A DNA stretch of 64,000 bases, taken from contig NZ_JACCCO010000002.1 of the NCBI RefSeq assembly GCF_013409935.1, positions 1,054,001 through 1,118,000 on the forward strand, given 5' to 3'. The stretch comes from Streptosporangium sandarakinum (GTDB taxonomy: Bacteria > Actinomycetota > Actinomycetes > Streptosporangiales > Streptosporangiaceae). Positions 18,001-25,519 of the stretch are shown here, one piece after another. A program made the translations under genes and the position numbers. Positions within the stretch are counted from its first letter, which is position 1. The number at the start of each line of letters is the position of its first letter. Below the pieces are notes generated by a model that saw nothing but the letters and a program-made list of their open reading frames with translations, had not been told where the DNA came from and made no database searches.

Positions 18001-21000
18001 ACGGCGCCTCCGCCGCCGGCCGCGGCACACCCGCGTCCTGCGGCGCGTCGTCCACCCAGCGCCGCTGCGACGGGTCCCAGTGGCCCCTGGGCGGCTCCTC
18101 CGCCAGCAGCGGATCGAGGAAGGCGCGGGCCAGCGGGGTGGCCTCCCTGAGGGTCGTGTACGGCAGGCCGGGGGTGGTGGTCGCGTACTTCGCGAATGAC
18201 TTGTGCCAGTTCGGGTTGGGAACCTCGAAGTGGTCGGGGATTATGAGGTTCTCGCCCTGCTCGATCCGCCAGGTGAACTCCTCGCGCAGCATCGCGTGGG
18301 TCGCCGGGCCGTCCCACGAGGTGTGCATGGCGATCGTGAGGACGTCGACCAGGTCCTGCGCCCGGTACGGCAGGTCCCCGGACTTGCACATGAACCGGCC
18401 CTTGCCCAGGGCCGTGCACTCGTGGCACTTGGTCTCGATCGTCCGCCTGCCGTGGGTGAACATGCCGGACACCTTGTGGGCCAGAGTGTCGTGCAGTGAG
18501 ATGACCCGCAGGTTCGGGCGTTCCCCGGGCGCCCCGGTCCCGATGGCGTGCTCCGGGAACGGGATGACCTCCGCTTCCTTCCAGACCGGGCGGGTGCGGG
18601 GCGGTGCGAGGTCGACGCTGACCCGCATCAGTTCCCGGCCGCCGAAGTAGGCGACGTGGGAGAGCCGGACCCCGGCTCCGTGCAGAAGGGGGAACCTCGA
18701 CTCCTGGACGAAGGTGAGGTGGTCGCCGAGGTCGCGCGCCAGCGCCCTCTCGTAGTCGCGGACCATCGACTCCGGGTCGCCCGGGGTGACCCTGGTGAAG
18801 TCGAGGTCGGTGCTCGCCCGGCCGTCCGCGCGGCGCGCGAGCATCGACTGGCCGCCCTTGAGCACCCAGTCGTGGGGGTTCTCGGAGAAGAACCGCGCGA
18901 GCACCCGCTGGATCGTGAACTGCTGGAGTTCGTCGAGCGGTGTGGTCCCCCGGCGTTCCGCCTCGATCCTCACGCGCTCGCTCAGCTCCCGCCAGAACTG
19001 CGGGAACGAGGCGGTGGCGGTCAGGTCGGGCGGCCGTTCGCCCGTCCGATCGGCGTGGTGCGTCCTCCCCGACGGACCCGAGGTGTCCGAGGAGTCGGGG
19101 GAGTCCGAACGGTCCGAACGGCCCGGGTGGTCCGGACGGTGCTCGCCCGTCTCGCGGGCCGCGGGCTCGCGGGCACTCCGCGGTACCCGGTCCGTGTCCC
19201 GCGGAGGGCCCCACCCCGCCTCCTCCTCGGAGGACCTGCGGCGGCCGGGGCGGTCCTGCCCGGGCGTGTGGGACGGGACGGCCTGCGACGCCTCCGCCGT
19301 GCCCCGGCCGGGACGGGCGCCTGCCGGGTCCTGGGCAGTGGAAGGCGTGACCGCGTCGTGGACCGGACCCGGCGCGGCGCCCGGGGCGGGGTCGGCCGCG
19401 GCGGCCGACCCGGTCCGCTGCGCGGGAGGCGTCCGGTCCGCGCCGCCGGGCGCGAGGGCGTCACGGACGTTGTTGAACGAGGGGTCGTGCGCCTCACGCG
19501 GGACGGCCGGCTGTGTCGCCTGCCCTGCCGCCGGATGGTCGGCGGCGGGATTCGGCCGCGCGGTGGAGGGCCGTCCCGCTCCGGCCGGCGGGGCCTCCTC
19601 CCCGGCCGGCTCACGGCGAGCCGCCGACGGCTCGTCGGCGTGCCGCGGCGCCTCCTCGGCCCGGCGGGGGGCACCGGTCTCCTTCGGGCCCTCCGCCGAC
19701 CGCGCGCCGTCCCGGACGGTCCCCTCCGCGGATCGCTCGGCGCTCCGGACGGTCCCGTCCATGGACCGCTCGGCGCTCCGGACGGTCCCCTCCGCGGGCC
19801 GCGAGGGATCCCGGGACGTCCGCTCCCCGGGCCGCGCCGGATCCTTCGCGAGCTCTCCCGCGGTCCGCGAGGTCCCCGAGCCGTCGGTACGGCCGTGCTC
19901 CCCCTGCCGGGGTTCTCCCGCTCGCGCCGGCGGTTCCGGAGAGACGCCGCGTCTCGGGGAGTCGGTCCCGCCGCCGGCGGGCCGCCCGTCCAAGGGGGCG
20001 GGCGCGCCGTACCGGGCGGGCGACTCCGCCAGATCGCTCCGCCCCCCGGAGTGATGCTCCGAACCGGGTTGCGGAGCGGGGGCGTGGCGCACCGCCGCGG
20101 AGGCGGTGTCGGGAATCGGCATGGTGTCGGCGACGTGGCTCAGCGTGGTGTCACGGGTGGCGCCGGCGACCGGATGGCGCGGGTCCGGGCCGCCGGGCCC
20201 GGACCCGGCGCCGCTTCCTGGCGGACCACCGGGAGGGGGCGGGCCGTCCGGCGGGGAGCCCGGTCCCGAGGGCCCGGAGGGCGGCGGGCCGCCGTTCGGG
20301 TGGAGGGCCGTGGTCAGGTGCTGGCCGTCGGCGCCCAGCGCGCTGGAGGTGACCCCCTTCCAGAACATGTCCCAGTCGAAGTTCCCCTCGGCGAGCATGC
20401 TGCCGGCGGTGGTGATCCCCCCGGTCAGGGCGTACTGGCCTGCCTGGCCGTAGATGGAGTGGGTGGCGGCGGCCAGCAGTTTCTCGGCGAGGGACATCTC
20501 GGCCTTCGACAGGCCGGACCGCAGGGCGGAGGTGGCCAGGTGGGTCAGCCCGCCCTGCAGCCCACCCATGAGGGCGCCCATCGCACCGCCGCTCAGCGCG
20601 GAGATCGCCAGCTGCCTGCCGTCGAGGTCGTCCCGGCGTCCCTGCGCGATCTGCAGGAGCTGGATGCCGCCGTCCATGCCGGCGACGATGCCGGCGAACA
20701 TCGCCATGTTGATCAGCGCTCGCCGGGCGATCAGCGCGACGGCCATGCGGGCGATGGCCAGGCGGGAGGGGATGAGGGCCAGGCTCGCGCCGCCATTGGC
20801 GATCGCCGTGGCCAGCAGGTACCCCACCTGCACGATCATCAGCCACACCGTGGCCTCGATCATGTACTTGGTGTACTGGATCTGCACCCCGATGTTGTTG
20901 AGCGCGATGGCGGTGTTGATCAGCCGCTCGACCAGCTCGGCCACCCGCCCGCCGACCACCTCGGTGACGTGCTCGGTGAAGGCCTTGTGCGCCTCGCCGT

Positions 21001-21196
21001 CCCACTCCGAACCGATCTTTCCCGCGCTCCAGGGCTGGTCGGCGACGGTGCCGGCGACGAGCCGGTGGGCGGCGGTCACACAGGCGTCGGCCAGCCGGAA
21101 ACAGCCGGTCTCGTCCCCCTCCGGCCAGTCCATCCCGACCACCCAGCCGACGTACGGCTTCGCCCAGTCAGGCGTCAGGAACCCGTCGAATCCCAC
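15053..21196 (-). CDS. Giant polymorphic-toxin-like protein with internal AbiEii nucleotidyltransferase domain
   Basis: 2047 residues. Residues 1-110 resemble the WXG100/CpnT-N-like head of actinobacterial secreted toxins (helical; WSAGKIGSEWDGEAHKAF). Residues 110-270 are hydrophobic and Gly/Ala-rich. Residues 300-725 are a disordered Pro/Gly/Arg linker with short repeats. Residues 730-1010 are an AbiEii-like nucleotidyltransferase. Residues 1095-1345 are an unrecognised alpha/beta segment. Residues 1358-1700 include LLWIRDSR, RRIVLLGDDLF and IGMESGALETPIVLGTP, a Rossmann-like region that may be glycosyltransferase-like. Residues 1795-2047 form a C-terminal domain with H1860-x3-R-H1865. The GTG start is six bases after the small ESX-like gene, so they are co-transcribed. 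No type VII secretion genes are in the window. Toxin activity is inferred from architecture only. Confidence 0.82.
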   Translation of the reverse strand: MGFDGFLTPDWAKPYVGWVVGMDWPEGDETGCFRLADACVTAAHRLVAGTVADQPWSAGKIGSEWDGEAHKAFTEHVTEVVGGRVAELVERLINTAIALNNIGVQIQYTKYMIEATVWLMIVQVGYLLATAIANGGASLALIPSRLAIARMAVALIARRALINMAMFAGIVAGMDGGIQLLQIAQGRRDDLDGRQLAISALSGGAMGALMGGLQGGLTHLATSALRSGLSKAEMSLAEKLLAAATHSIYGQAGQYALTGGITTAGSMLAEGNFDWDMFWKGVTSSALGADGQHLTTALHPNGGPPPSGPSGPGSPPDGPPPPGGPPGSGAGSGPGGPDPRHPVAGATRDTTLSHVADTMPIPDTASAAVRHAPAPQPGSEHHSGGRSDLAESPARYGAPAPLDGRPAGGGTDSPRRGVSPEPPARAGEPRQGEHGRTDGSGTSRTAGELAKDPARPGERTSRDPSRPAEGTVRSAERSMDGTVRSAERSAEGTVRDGARSAEGPKETGAPRRAEEAPRHADEPSAARREPAGEEAPPAGAGRPSTARPNPAADHPAAGQATQPAVPREAHDPSFNNVRDALAPGGADRTPPAQRTGSAAAADPAPGAAPGPVHDAVTPSTAQDPAGARPGRGTAEASQAVPSHTPGQDRPGRRRSSEEEAGWGPPRDTDRVPRSAREPAARETGEHRPDHPGRSDRSDSPDSSDTSGPSGRTHHADRTGERPPDLTATASFPQFWRELSERVRIEAERRGTTPLDELQQFTIQRVLARFFSENPHDWVLKGGQSMLARRADGRASTDLDFTRVTPGDPESMVRDYERALARDLGDHLTFVQESRFPLLHGAGVRLSHVAYFGGRELMRVSVDLAPPRTRPVWKEAEVIPFPEHAIGTGAPGERPNLRVISLHDTLAHKVSGMFTHGRRTIETKCHECTALGKGRFMCKSGDLPYRAQDLVDVLTIAMHTSWDGPATHAMLREEFTWRIEQGENLIIPDHFEVPNPNWHKSFAKYATTTPGLPYTTLREATPLARAFLDPLLAEEPPRGHWDPSQRRWVDDAPQDAGVPRPAAEAPSHAADAAHHTPVQQMEGTGHAPPSDALADPGMIRRWETLSGRRDDPGSFEALVADLKGRTDLSLPEKVKHLQDEIMGPAGYKPTEVTGLDSKNLRVYVHQRGELYIHSAALMTDPGTTIEIAYKPDRTFQTYAWEAREAYTAYLGPLPEGIGVEEANAVAYRRMREGRPVHDGDPTRLAEDLLDLHAEPFRDALKMRSRLIEDYGVAPERIRLAYADGSQDVHYSNTRWVRAHLFALDAIRENPVEARRAMLDAIRGPGEEGRIREARARAAADRLFAANESPGDPRPPSRRKYALLWIRDSRDQPVGGRHGPHLDTRPEMVRQTIEALRESHPDRRIVLLGDDLFARRPELREGWEREGVLDGVDAETLVGFWAPEHNGGRALSHGEQALFFHHLTVNRDIVQIGMESGALETPIVLGTPTVYLEAREHDGNKGNRWALYWQDWVHGRTEPVLDAEGRQRFDDALQPLTTFHGDEPRPAPLSTIERVLYGPDLPDPTNRRGQAVAVYLPAKVSVTADRIIRLVDSGELDRWHQRIGDGSALDRSLPSWTAEDWEQSRYYAGQLHRWLRTEATTPEEAGRKWDGIRLGLTGVIDPRFTVDQTYEGASIVHPYYMLHTDHVPPADEAGRMDRAYAAEPGERGAAVTEVLKDLLGGPDFRHQAVEDMRLFRFEPSEIRDLRAAIDQVTGDHPEAADGHDGSHGLPDGTPERTGSPAEPPHVPYGDRLDVPIVPDGPTPREVLERFDPAVAGLPELTAREAADHIARNAERRPWLAPALGGDPAVQRVIAALDLGQAHILERHGPYVDDGMLEGRVARLEDPAQTDAGKRVMGTDAYAPGDRVHRSPDTATAIRDVDAFATAFARAVEDPRVLAALRTEFDPENRPGRVSVPIADLLGPDGHLHCSGYRIESIGGSPEAAVENRAAWVEARRSGRVPDVAEPRARPMGTFEGGTVEFFFQVNAERNGYEIATMFVDPAPGAIGRG
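18169..19009 (-). other. AbiEii/MenT-type nucleotidyltransferase domain inside the giant protein
   Basis: Codons of residues about 730-1010. K780-G781-G782 and the following S-x-D-L-D (Asp797, Asp799) match the GG...SxDxD nucleotide/metal motif of AbiEii-like toxins. V-D862-L supplies the third carboxylate. LHDTLAHKVSG with Lys908, then R945-x2-D948-x2-D951, matches the family's C-terminal K...R..D..D pattern. Three Cys (924, 927, 937) between these two blocks are extra and could bind metal. All expected catalytic residues appear present. Confidence 0.75.
19690..19815 (-). repeat. Short degenerate repeat in the toxin linker
   Basis: Around residues 460-503 the unit TVRSAERS(A/M)(E/D)G and shorter fragments of it recur three to four times. 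The matching DNA repeats CGGACGGTCCC with nearby variants. This is coding low-complexity expansion in the disordered linker between the secretion head and the effector part. Confidence 0.6.
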
Positions 21197-21202
21197 GGGC
21201 GG

Positions 21203-21508
21203 TCACCCTCCGACGGCACTGGCCTGCTCGGCCTGTCCGTATCCCCTGGCGTTCAGATGGAGCCCTGTGACGATGCGGTCCAGCTCGTCGAGATGACTCT
21301 GGAGGGAGCCGAAGATCGCCGCTTCGATCCGCGGCATCTCCCTCTCCATCTCCGCCCCGTACTGGTCGGCCCCCAGCGTGCGCCGATCGCGTTCGAACGC
21401 CTCCCACAGCGTGTCCCGCACCCGGGACACCGCGCGGTGCCGCTCCGCGACGGCCCTCGCCCGCAGGTCGAGCGACGACCAGGCCACCTCGAATCCAGGC
21501 TCTCTCAT
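21203..21508 (-). CDS. Small ESX/WXG100-like protein
   Basis: 101 residues, nearly all helical, with a central LGADQYG turn between two long helices, as in EsxA-like type VII substrates. No exact WXG triplet is present. The C-terminal Y90-G-Q-A-E94 fits the YxxxD/E export motif. The stop lies six bases before the GTG of the giant toxin gene, the usual order for an ESX partner and its large cargo. The ATG at 21508 has only a weak ribosome-binding site; a GTG at 21583 would add 25 residues that look unrelated to the family. Confidence 0.72.
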   Translation of the reverse strand: MREPGFEVAWSSLDLRARAVAERHRAVSRVRDTLWEAFERDRRTLGADQYGAEMEREMPRIEAAIFGSLQSHLDELDRIVTGLHLNARGYGQAEQASAVGG

Positions 21509-21962
21509 GCCGGACGTCCCGATACCGGGGCGAACGAGACGATCACCCTGAAACCCTCTCCCCCCATACACAACGCCGTTCACGCCACGTAACCGGCATT
21601 CGTCCCATGATTATTTCACATGATGATCATTCCTTCGGCCCGACTTCCGCCTTCCACCCCCGGCGGGACAGCCGCCCGAACGCCGCGCCCTCCCCACCGA
21701 CTCGGCGGCCCGGCGCGCCGTTCCTCTGTCCCGCCCCGGGCCGTGTACGGCCGTCACCATGAAAGTTTCACCGGGCGGACCGCCGCCGGGCCGGTCAGCG
21801 GGCGCGCCGGGGCCGGGCCGTTGACGCCCCGGGAAACGCGCTGGAACCATCGGCGCGTCCCATCCGTGGGAACGCTCCCACGACCCTCCCGGGTCGTCCC
21901 GTCAGGGAGGCCGTCCCCGGTTCCCGAGCACCCGCTGACCGCGCGCCCCCGAAGGACACCAC
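21509..21962. promoter_or_regulatory. Divergent promoter region between the toxin operon and the cellulase gene
   Basis: 454 bases with no supported gene. An AT-rich patch at 21590-21630 near the toxin side is a likely promoter for the ESX-like gene. The cellulase side holds the palindromic operator at 21866. Confidence 0.55.
21866..21881 (+). promoter_or_regulatory. CelR/CebR-type operator upstream of the cellulase
   Basis: GTGGGAACGCTCCCAC differs by one base from the palindrome TGGGAGCGCTCCCA, the known site of the LacI-family cellulose regulators CelR (Thermobifida) and CebR (Streptomyces). It lies 81 bases before the cellulase start, so cellobiose-relieved repression is strongly suggested. 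The repressor gene is not in the window. Confidence 0.85.
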
Positions 21963-24497
21963 GTGATCAGACCCTCCGCCTGGCTCGCCCTCGCCGTGGC
22001 CGCCGCCGCGGTGACCCTCTCCGCGGTGCCCGCCACCGCCGCCGAGGAGGGTCCGGAGCAGATCCCCAACGGCACCTTCGACACCGGCTCGGCCCCCTGG
22101 TGGAGCACCGCCAACACCGCGCTGGAGGTCGAGGGCGGCCGGCTCTGCGCGGACGTCCCCGGCGGCACCGTCAACCCCTGGGACGTCATCGTCGGGATCA
22201 ACGACATCCCGCTGGTCAAGGACGAGACCTACGCGTTCTCGTTCTTCGCCGCCGCCGACCCCGGGCACGTCGCCAAGGCCATCGTCCAGATGCCCTCCGA
22301 CCCCTACACCGCCTACCTCTCGGCCAACCCCGAGCTGAGCGTGTCGGGCAACGGCTACGCCTACACCTTCATCTCCCCCGTCGACCAGCCGAAGGCCCAG
22401 GTGGTCTTCCAGCTCGGCGGCGGCGCCGCGCCCTGGCGCTTCTGCCTGGACGACGTCTCCCTCAAGGGCGGCGCCGAGCCCGACGTCTACAAGCCCGACA
22501 CCGGCCCGCGGGTCCGGGTGAACATGGTCGGCCACCTCCCCTCCGGGCCGAAGAACGCCACCCTGGTCACCGAGCGGACCGAGCCGGTGACCTGGCGCCT
22601 GAGGAAGGGCGACGAGGTCGTCGCGACCGGCGAGACCACCCCGCGCGGGACGGACGCCACTTCCGGCCAGAACGTCCACTCCATCGACTTCGGCTCCTTC
22701 ACCGCCGCCGGGACCGGCTACACGCTGGAGGCCGACGGCGAGACCAGCCGCCCCTTCGACATCGGCCGCGACCTGTACGACCGGCTGCGCGACGACGCGC
22801 TGAAGTTCTACTACCCCCAGCGCAGCGGCGTCGAGATCCGCGACGACCTCCGCCCCGGGTACGGCAGGCCCGCCGGCCACCTGGGCGTCGCGCCGAACCA
22901 GGGCGATGTGAAGGTGCCCTGCCAGCCGGGCGTCTGCGACTACTCCCTCGACGTCAGCGGCGGCTGGTACGACGCCGGAGACCACGGCAAGTACGTCGTC
23001 AACGGCGGCATCTCGGTCCACCAGCTCATGTCGGCCTTCGAGCGGGCCGCGGCGACGGGCGTCTTCTCCGACGGGCAGCTGGACATCCCCGAGAGCGGCA
23101 ACGGGGTGCCCGACATCCTCGACGAGACCCGCTGGGAGCAGGAGTTCCTGCTCAGCATGCAGATCCCGGATGGAAAGCCGCACGCCGGGATGGCCCACCA
23201 CAAGATCCACGACGCCAACTGGACCGGCCTGCCGCTGCTCCCGCACCGCGACCCGCAGAAGCGCGAGCTGCACCCGCCGTCCACCGCCGCCACCCTCAAC
23301 CTGGCCGCCACCGCCGCCCAGGCCGCCCGGCTGTTCGCGCCGTACGACGCCGCGTTCGCCGAGCGCAACCTCAGGGCCGCCCGCAGGGCGTGGGCCGCGG
23401 CCAAGGCCGAGCCCGGCCTCTACGCCAGCCCCTCCGACGGCGTGGGCGGCGGCGCCTACGAGGACGCCGACGTGACCGACGAGTTCTACTGGGCGGCGGC
23501 CGAGCTGTACATCACCACCGGCGAGAAGGAGTTCGCCGACCACGTCCTCGCCTCCCCACTGCACAAGGCCGACATATTCCATCCCGAGGGCTTCAACTGG
23601 GGCAGCGTCGCCCAGCTCGGCCGTCTGGACCTGGCCGCCGTGCCGAACGGCCTGCCGGACCGCGACGCCGTCCGGGCGTCGGTCCTGGCGGGCGCGGACA
23701 AGTACCTCGCCATCCAGAAGGCGCAGCCGTACGGCATGCCGTACGGCCCGGCGCACTTCGAGTGGGGCTCCAACAGCCAGGTGCTGAACAACGCGGTCGT
23801 GCTGGCCGTCGCCCACGATCTGAGCGGCGAGGCGAAGTACCGCGACGGGGCGGTGGAGACGATGGACTACATCCTCGGCCGCAACGCGCTCAACCAGTCG
23901 TACGTCACCGGCTACGGCGAGGTCTCCTCGCACAACCAGCACAGCCGCTGGTACTCCCACCAGCTCGACCCGTCCCTGCCCAACCCGCCGCGCGGCACCC
24001 TGGCCGGCGGTCCCAACTCCGGCCTCCAGGACCCGGTGGCCCAGGCCAAACTGCGCGGCTGCGCCCCGCAGTTCTGCTACATCGACGACATCGAGTCGTG
24101 GTCGACCAACGAGCTGACCATCAACTGGAACGCCCCGCTGGCCTGGGTGGCGTCCTTCGTCGCCGACGACGCCCCCGCGGCCTCCTGCGAGGTCGCCTAC
24201 ACCCGGCACGGCGCCTGGCCCGACGGCTTCACCGCCCAGGTCACCCTCCGCAACACCGGCGTGAAGGCGATCGACGGCTGGACGCTGAAGTGGTCCTTCC
24301 TCGGCGGCCGGAAGATCACCGGCGCCTGGAGCGCGGCGGTCGACCAGAAGGGCTCGGCGGTCACCGCGCGGAACCTCGACTGGAACAGGAGGATCACTCC
24401 TGGCGCGTCGGTCACCTTCGGGTTCAACGGCAGGTCCGCCCCGGGCGCCGACCCGGCCCCCGAGCGGTTCCTCCTCAACGGCGCGCCCTGCCGCTGA
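21963..24497 (+). CDS. Secreted GH9 endoglucanase with CBM4-like and CBM2 modules
   Basis: 844 residues. A signal peptide ends near ATAAEE. Residues about 35-165 are a CBM4/9-like beta-sandwich ([14 protein letters not shown]). Residues 170-255 are the Ig-like domain typical before GH9. The catalytic domain spans about 255-735, with [13 protein letters not shown] carrying the catalytic Asp and [16 protein letters not shown] carrying the catalytic Glu. The last 105 residues are a CBM2 cellulose-binding module bounded by two Cys (CEVAYT and GAPC). The GTG start at 21963 has GAAGGA seven bases upstream. The gene is monocistronic behind a CelR-type operator and followed by a hairpin. It hydrolyses cellulose outside the cell. 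Confidence 0.95.
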   Translation: MIRPSAWLALAVAAAAVTLSAVPATAAEEGPEQIPNGTFDTGSAPWWSTANTALEVEGGRLCADVPGGTVNPWDVIVGINDIPLVKDETYAFSFFAAADPGHVAKAIVQMPSDPYTAYLSANPELSVSGNGYAYTFISPVDQPKAQVVFQLGGGAAPWRFCLDDVSLKGGAEPDVYKPDTGPRVRVNMVGHLPSGPKNATLVTERTEPVTWRLRKGDEVVATGETTPRGTDATSGQNVHSIDFGSFTAAGTGYTLEADGETSRPFDIGRDLYDRLRDDALKFYYPQRSGVEIRDDLRPGYGRPAGHLGVAPNQGDVKVPCQPGVCDYSLDVSGGWYDAGDHGKYVVNGGISVHQLMSAFERAAATGVFSDGQLDIPESGNGVPDILDETRWEQEFLLSMQIPDGKPHAGMAHHKIHDANWTGLPLLPHRDPQKRELHPPSTAATLNLAATAAQAARLFAPYDAAFAERNLRAARRAWAAAKAEPGLYASPSDGVGGGAYEDADVTDEFYWAAAELYITTGEKEFADHVLASPLHKADIFHPEGFNWGSVAQLGRLDLAAVPNGLPDRDAVRASVLAGADKYLAIQKAQPYGMPYGPAHFEWGSNSQVLNNAVVLAVAHDLSGEAKYRDGAVETMDYILGRNALNQSYVTGYGEVSSHNQHSRWYSHQLDPSLPNPPRGTLAGGPNSGLQDPVAQAKLRGCAPQFCYIDDIESWSTNELTINWNAPLAWVASFVADDAPAASCEVAYTRHGAWPDGFTAQVTLRNTGVKAIDGWTLKWSFLGGRKITGAWSAAVDQKGSAVTARNLDWNRRITPGASVTFGFNGRSAPGADPAPERFLLNGAPCR

Positions 24498-24530
24498 GCG
24501 TCCCCTCCCTGTCCCTCCCGGTCCTTCCCG

Positions 24531-24562
24531 GTCCCTCCCCGGTGCGCCCGCCGGGGAGGGAC
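24531..24562 (+). terminator. Terminator hairpin after the cellulase
   Basis: Perfect 12-base stem GTCCCTCCCCGG / CCGGGGAGGGAC with an eight-base loop, 34 bases downstream of the stop. Confidence 0.7.
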
Positions 24563-24665
24563 GGAGGGACCCCCGGGCCGTTTCCACGGCTCCGGGCCGG
24601 CCCCGCCGCCGCGGACCGGTTTCCCCGGCCCCGAGGTGACGGAACGCCCCGCCTAAACTGGGCAT

Positions 24666-25340
24666 GTGATCGACGACATCCGGGTGGACCCCTCCGTCAC
24701 CTCCCTGCGGCCCGACTTCGCGGTCCTGGTCATGGGCGTGTACGGCCTGCGCAACGGCCCGACCGACGACCGGTCGCGGGCCTGGCTGGCCGAGGCCGCC
24801 CGCGACGCCGTACCGGCCGCGGACCCGAGGATCGAGGCGTGGCGGGAGGCCTACCGCGCCTTCGGGGCCAAGCCGCAGCGCACCCGGCCGTCGGTGGACG
24901 CGCTGGTCCGGCGGATGCCGCTGCCGGAGATCAACCTCGTGGTCGACGCCTACAACGCGGTCAGCGTCCGGCACGGCCTGCCGATCGGCGGGGAGGACCT
25001 CGGCCGCTACGAGGGGCCGGCCGGGCTGGTCCGCGCCACGGGCGACGAGCCGTTCGAGACGGCCGACCGGGGCGAGCCGTCCGTCGACCACCCCGAGATC
25101 GGCGAGGTGGTCTGGCGCGACGACCGCGGCGTCACCTGCCGCCGCTGGAACTGGCGCCAGTGCGTGCGGACCCGGATCACCGAGGAGACGACCGACGCGC
25201 TGTTCCTGCTGGAGCGGCTCGAACCCATGACGATCGGGGAGCTGACCGCCGCCGGCGAGGAGCTGACCGGGCTCCTGCGGGCCGTCAGCCCCGGCGCGCG
25301 CGTCGAGATGAGGATCATCGGACCCGCCGACGGCGAGTGA
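24666..25340 (+). CDS. B3/B4 tRNA-binding-domain protein
   Basis: 224 residues resembling stand-alone copies of the B3/B4 domain of the phenylalanyl-tRNA synthetase beta subunit: AFGAKPQRTRPSVDALVRR, then NLVVDAYNAVSVRHGLPIGGED and VVWRDDRGVTCRRWNWRQ. Such free-standing proteins are thought to edit mischarged tRNA or bind small ligands; the exact role is unproven. The GTG start is six bases after a TAAACT box, so the mRNA is probably leaderless. It sits before kgd with a 179-base gap. Confidence 0.85.
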   Translation: MIDDIRVDPSVTSLRPDFAVLVMGVYGLRNGPTDDRSRAWLAEAARDAVPAADPRIEAWREAYRAFGAKPQRTRPSVDALVRRMPLPEINLVVDAYNAVSVRHGLPIGGEDLGRYEGPAGLVRATGDEPFETADRGEPSVDHPEIGEVVWRDDRGVTCRRWNWRQCVRTRITEETTDALFLLERLEPMTIGELTAAGEELTGLLRAVSPGARVEMRIIGPADGE

Positions 25341-25519
25341 CGAGGATCGCATCTCCCTGACAACGCCCTCCAGCGTGACCGTTTTCGACTACCCTGGGAA
25401 GATCGGACGGCGACCTGCCGTCGGAATGGCGCAGGTCCGGGTCCAGGCGAGTAGCCTTGGACCGGTTCTCCATCCTCAACATCATCAACGCCGATCTGCG
25501 GAAGAGGGCGATTTCCGCC

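Noticed and set aside
18548..21592. A 1014-codon plus-strand open frame through the toxin gene
   Set aside because: The minus-strand frame has recognisable domains and a coupled upstream gene; this frame is Arg/Gly/Pro/Val-rich and featureless.
21620..25360. A 1246-codon plus-strand frame and an 1185-codon minus-strand frame over the cellulase
   Set aside because: The GH9 protein with signal peptide, catalytic residues and CBM2 accounts for the DNA; these are shadows.
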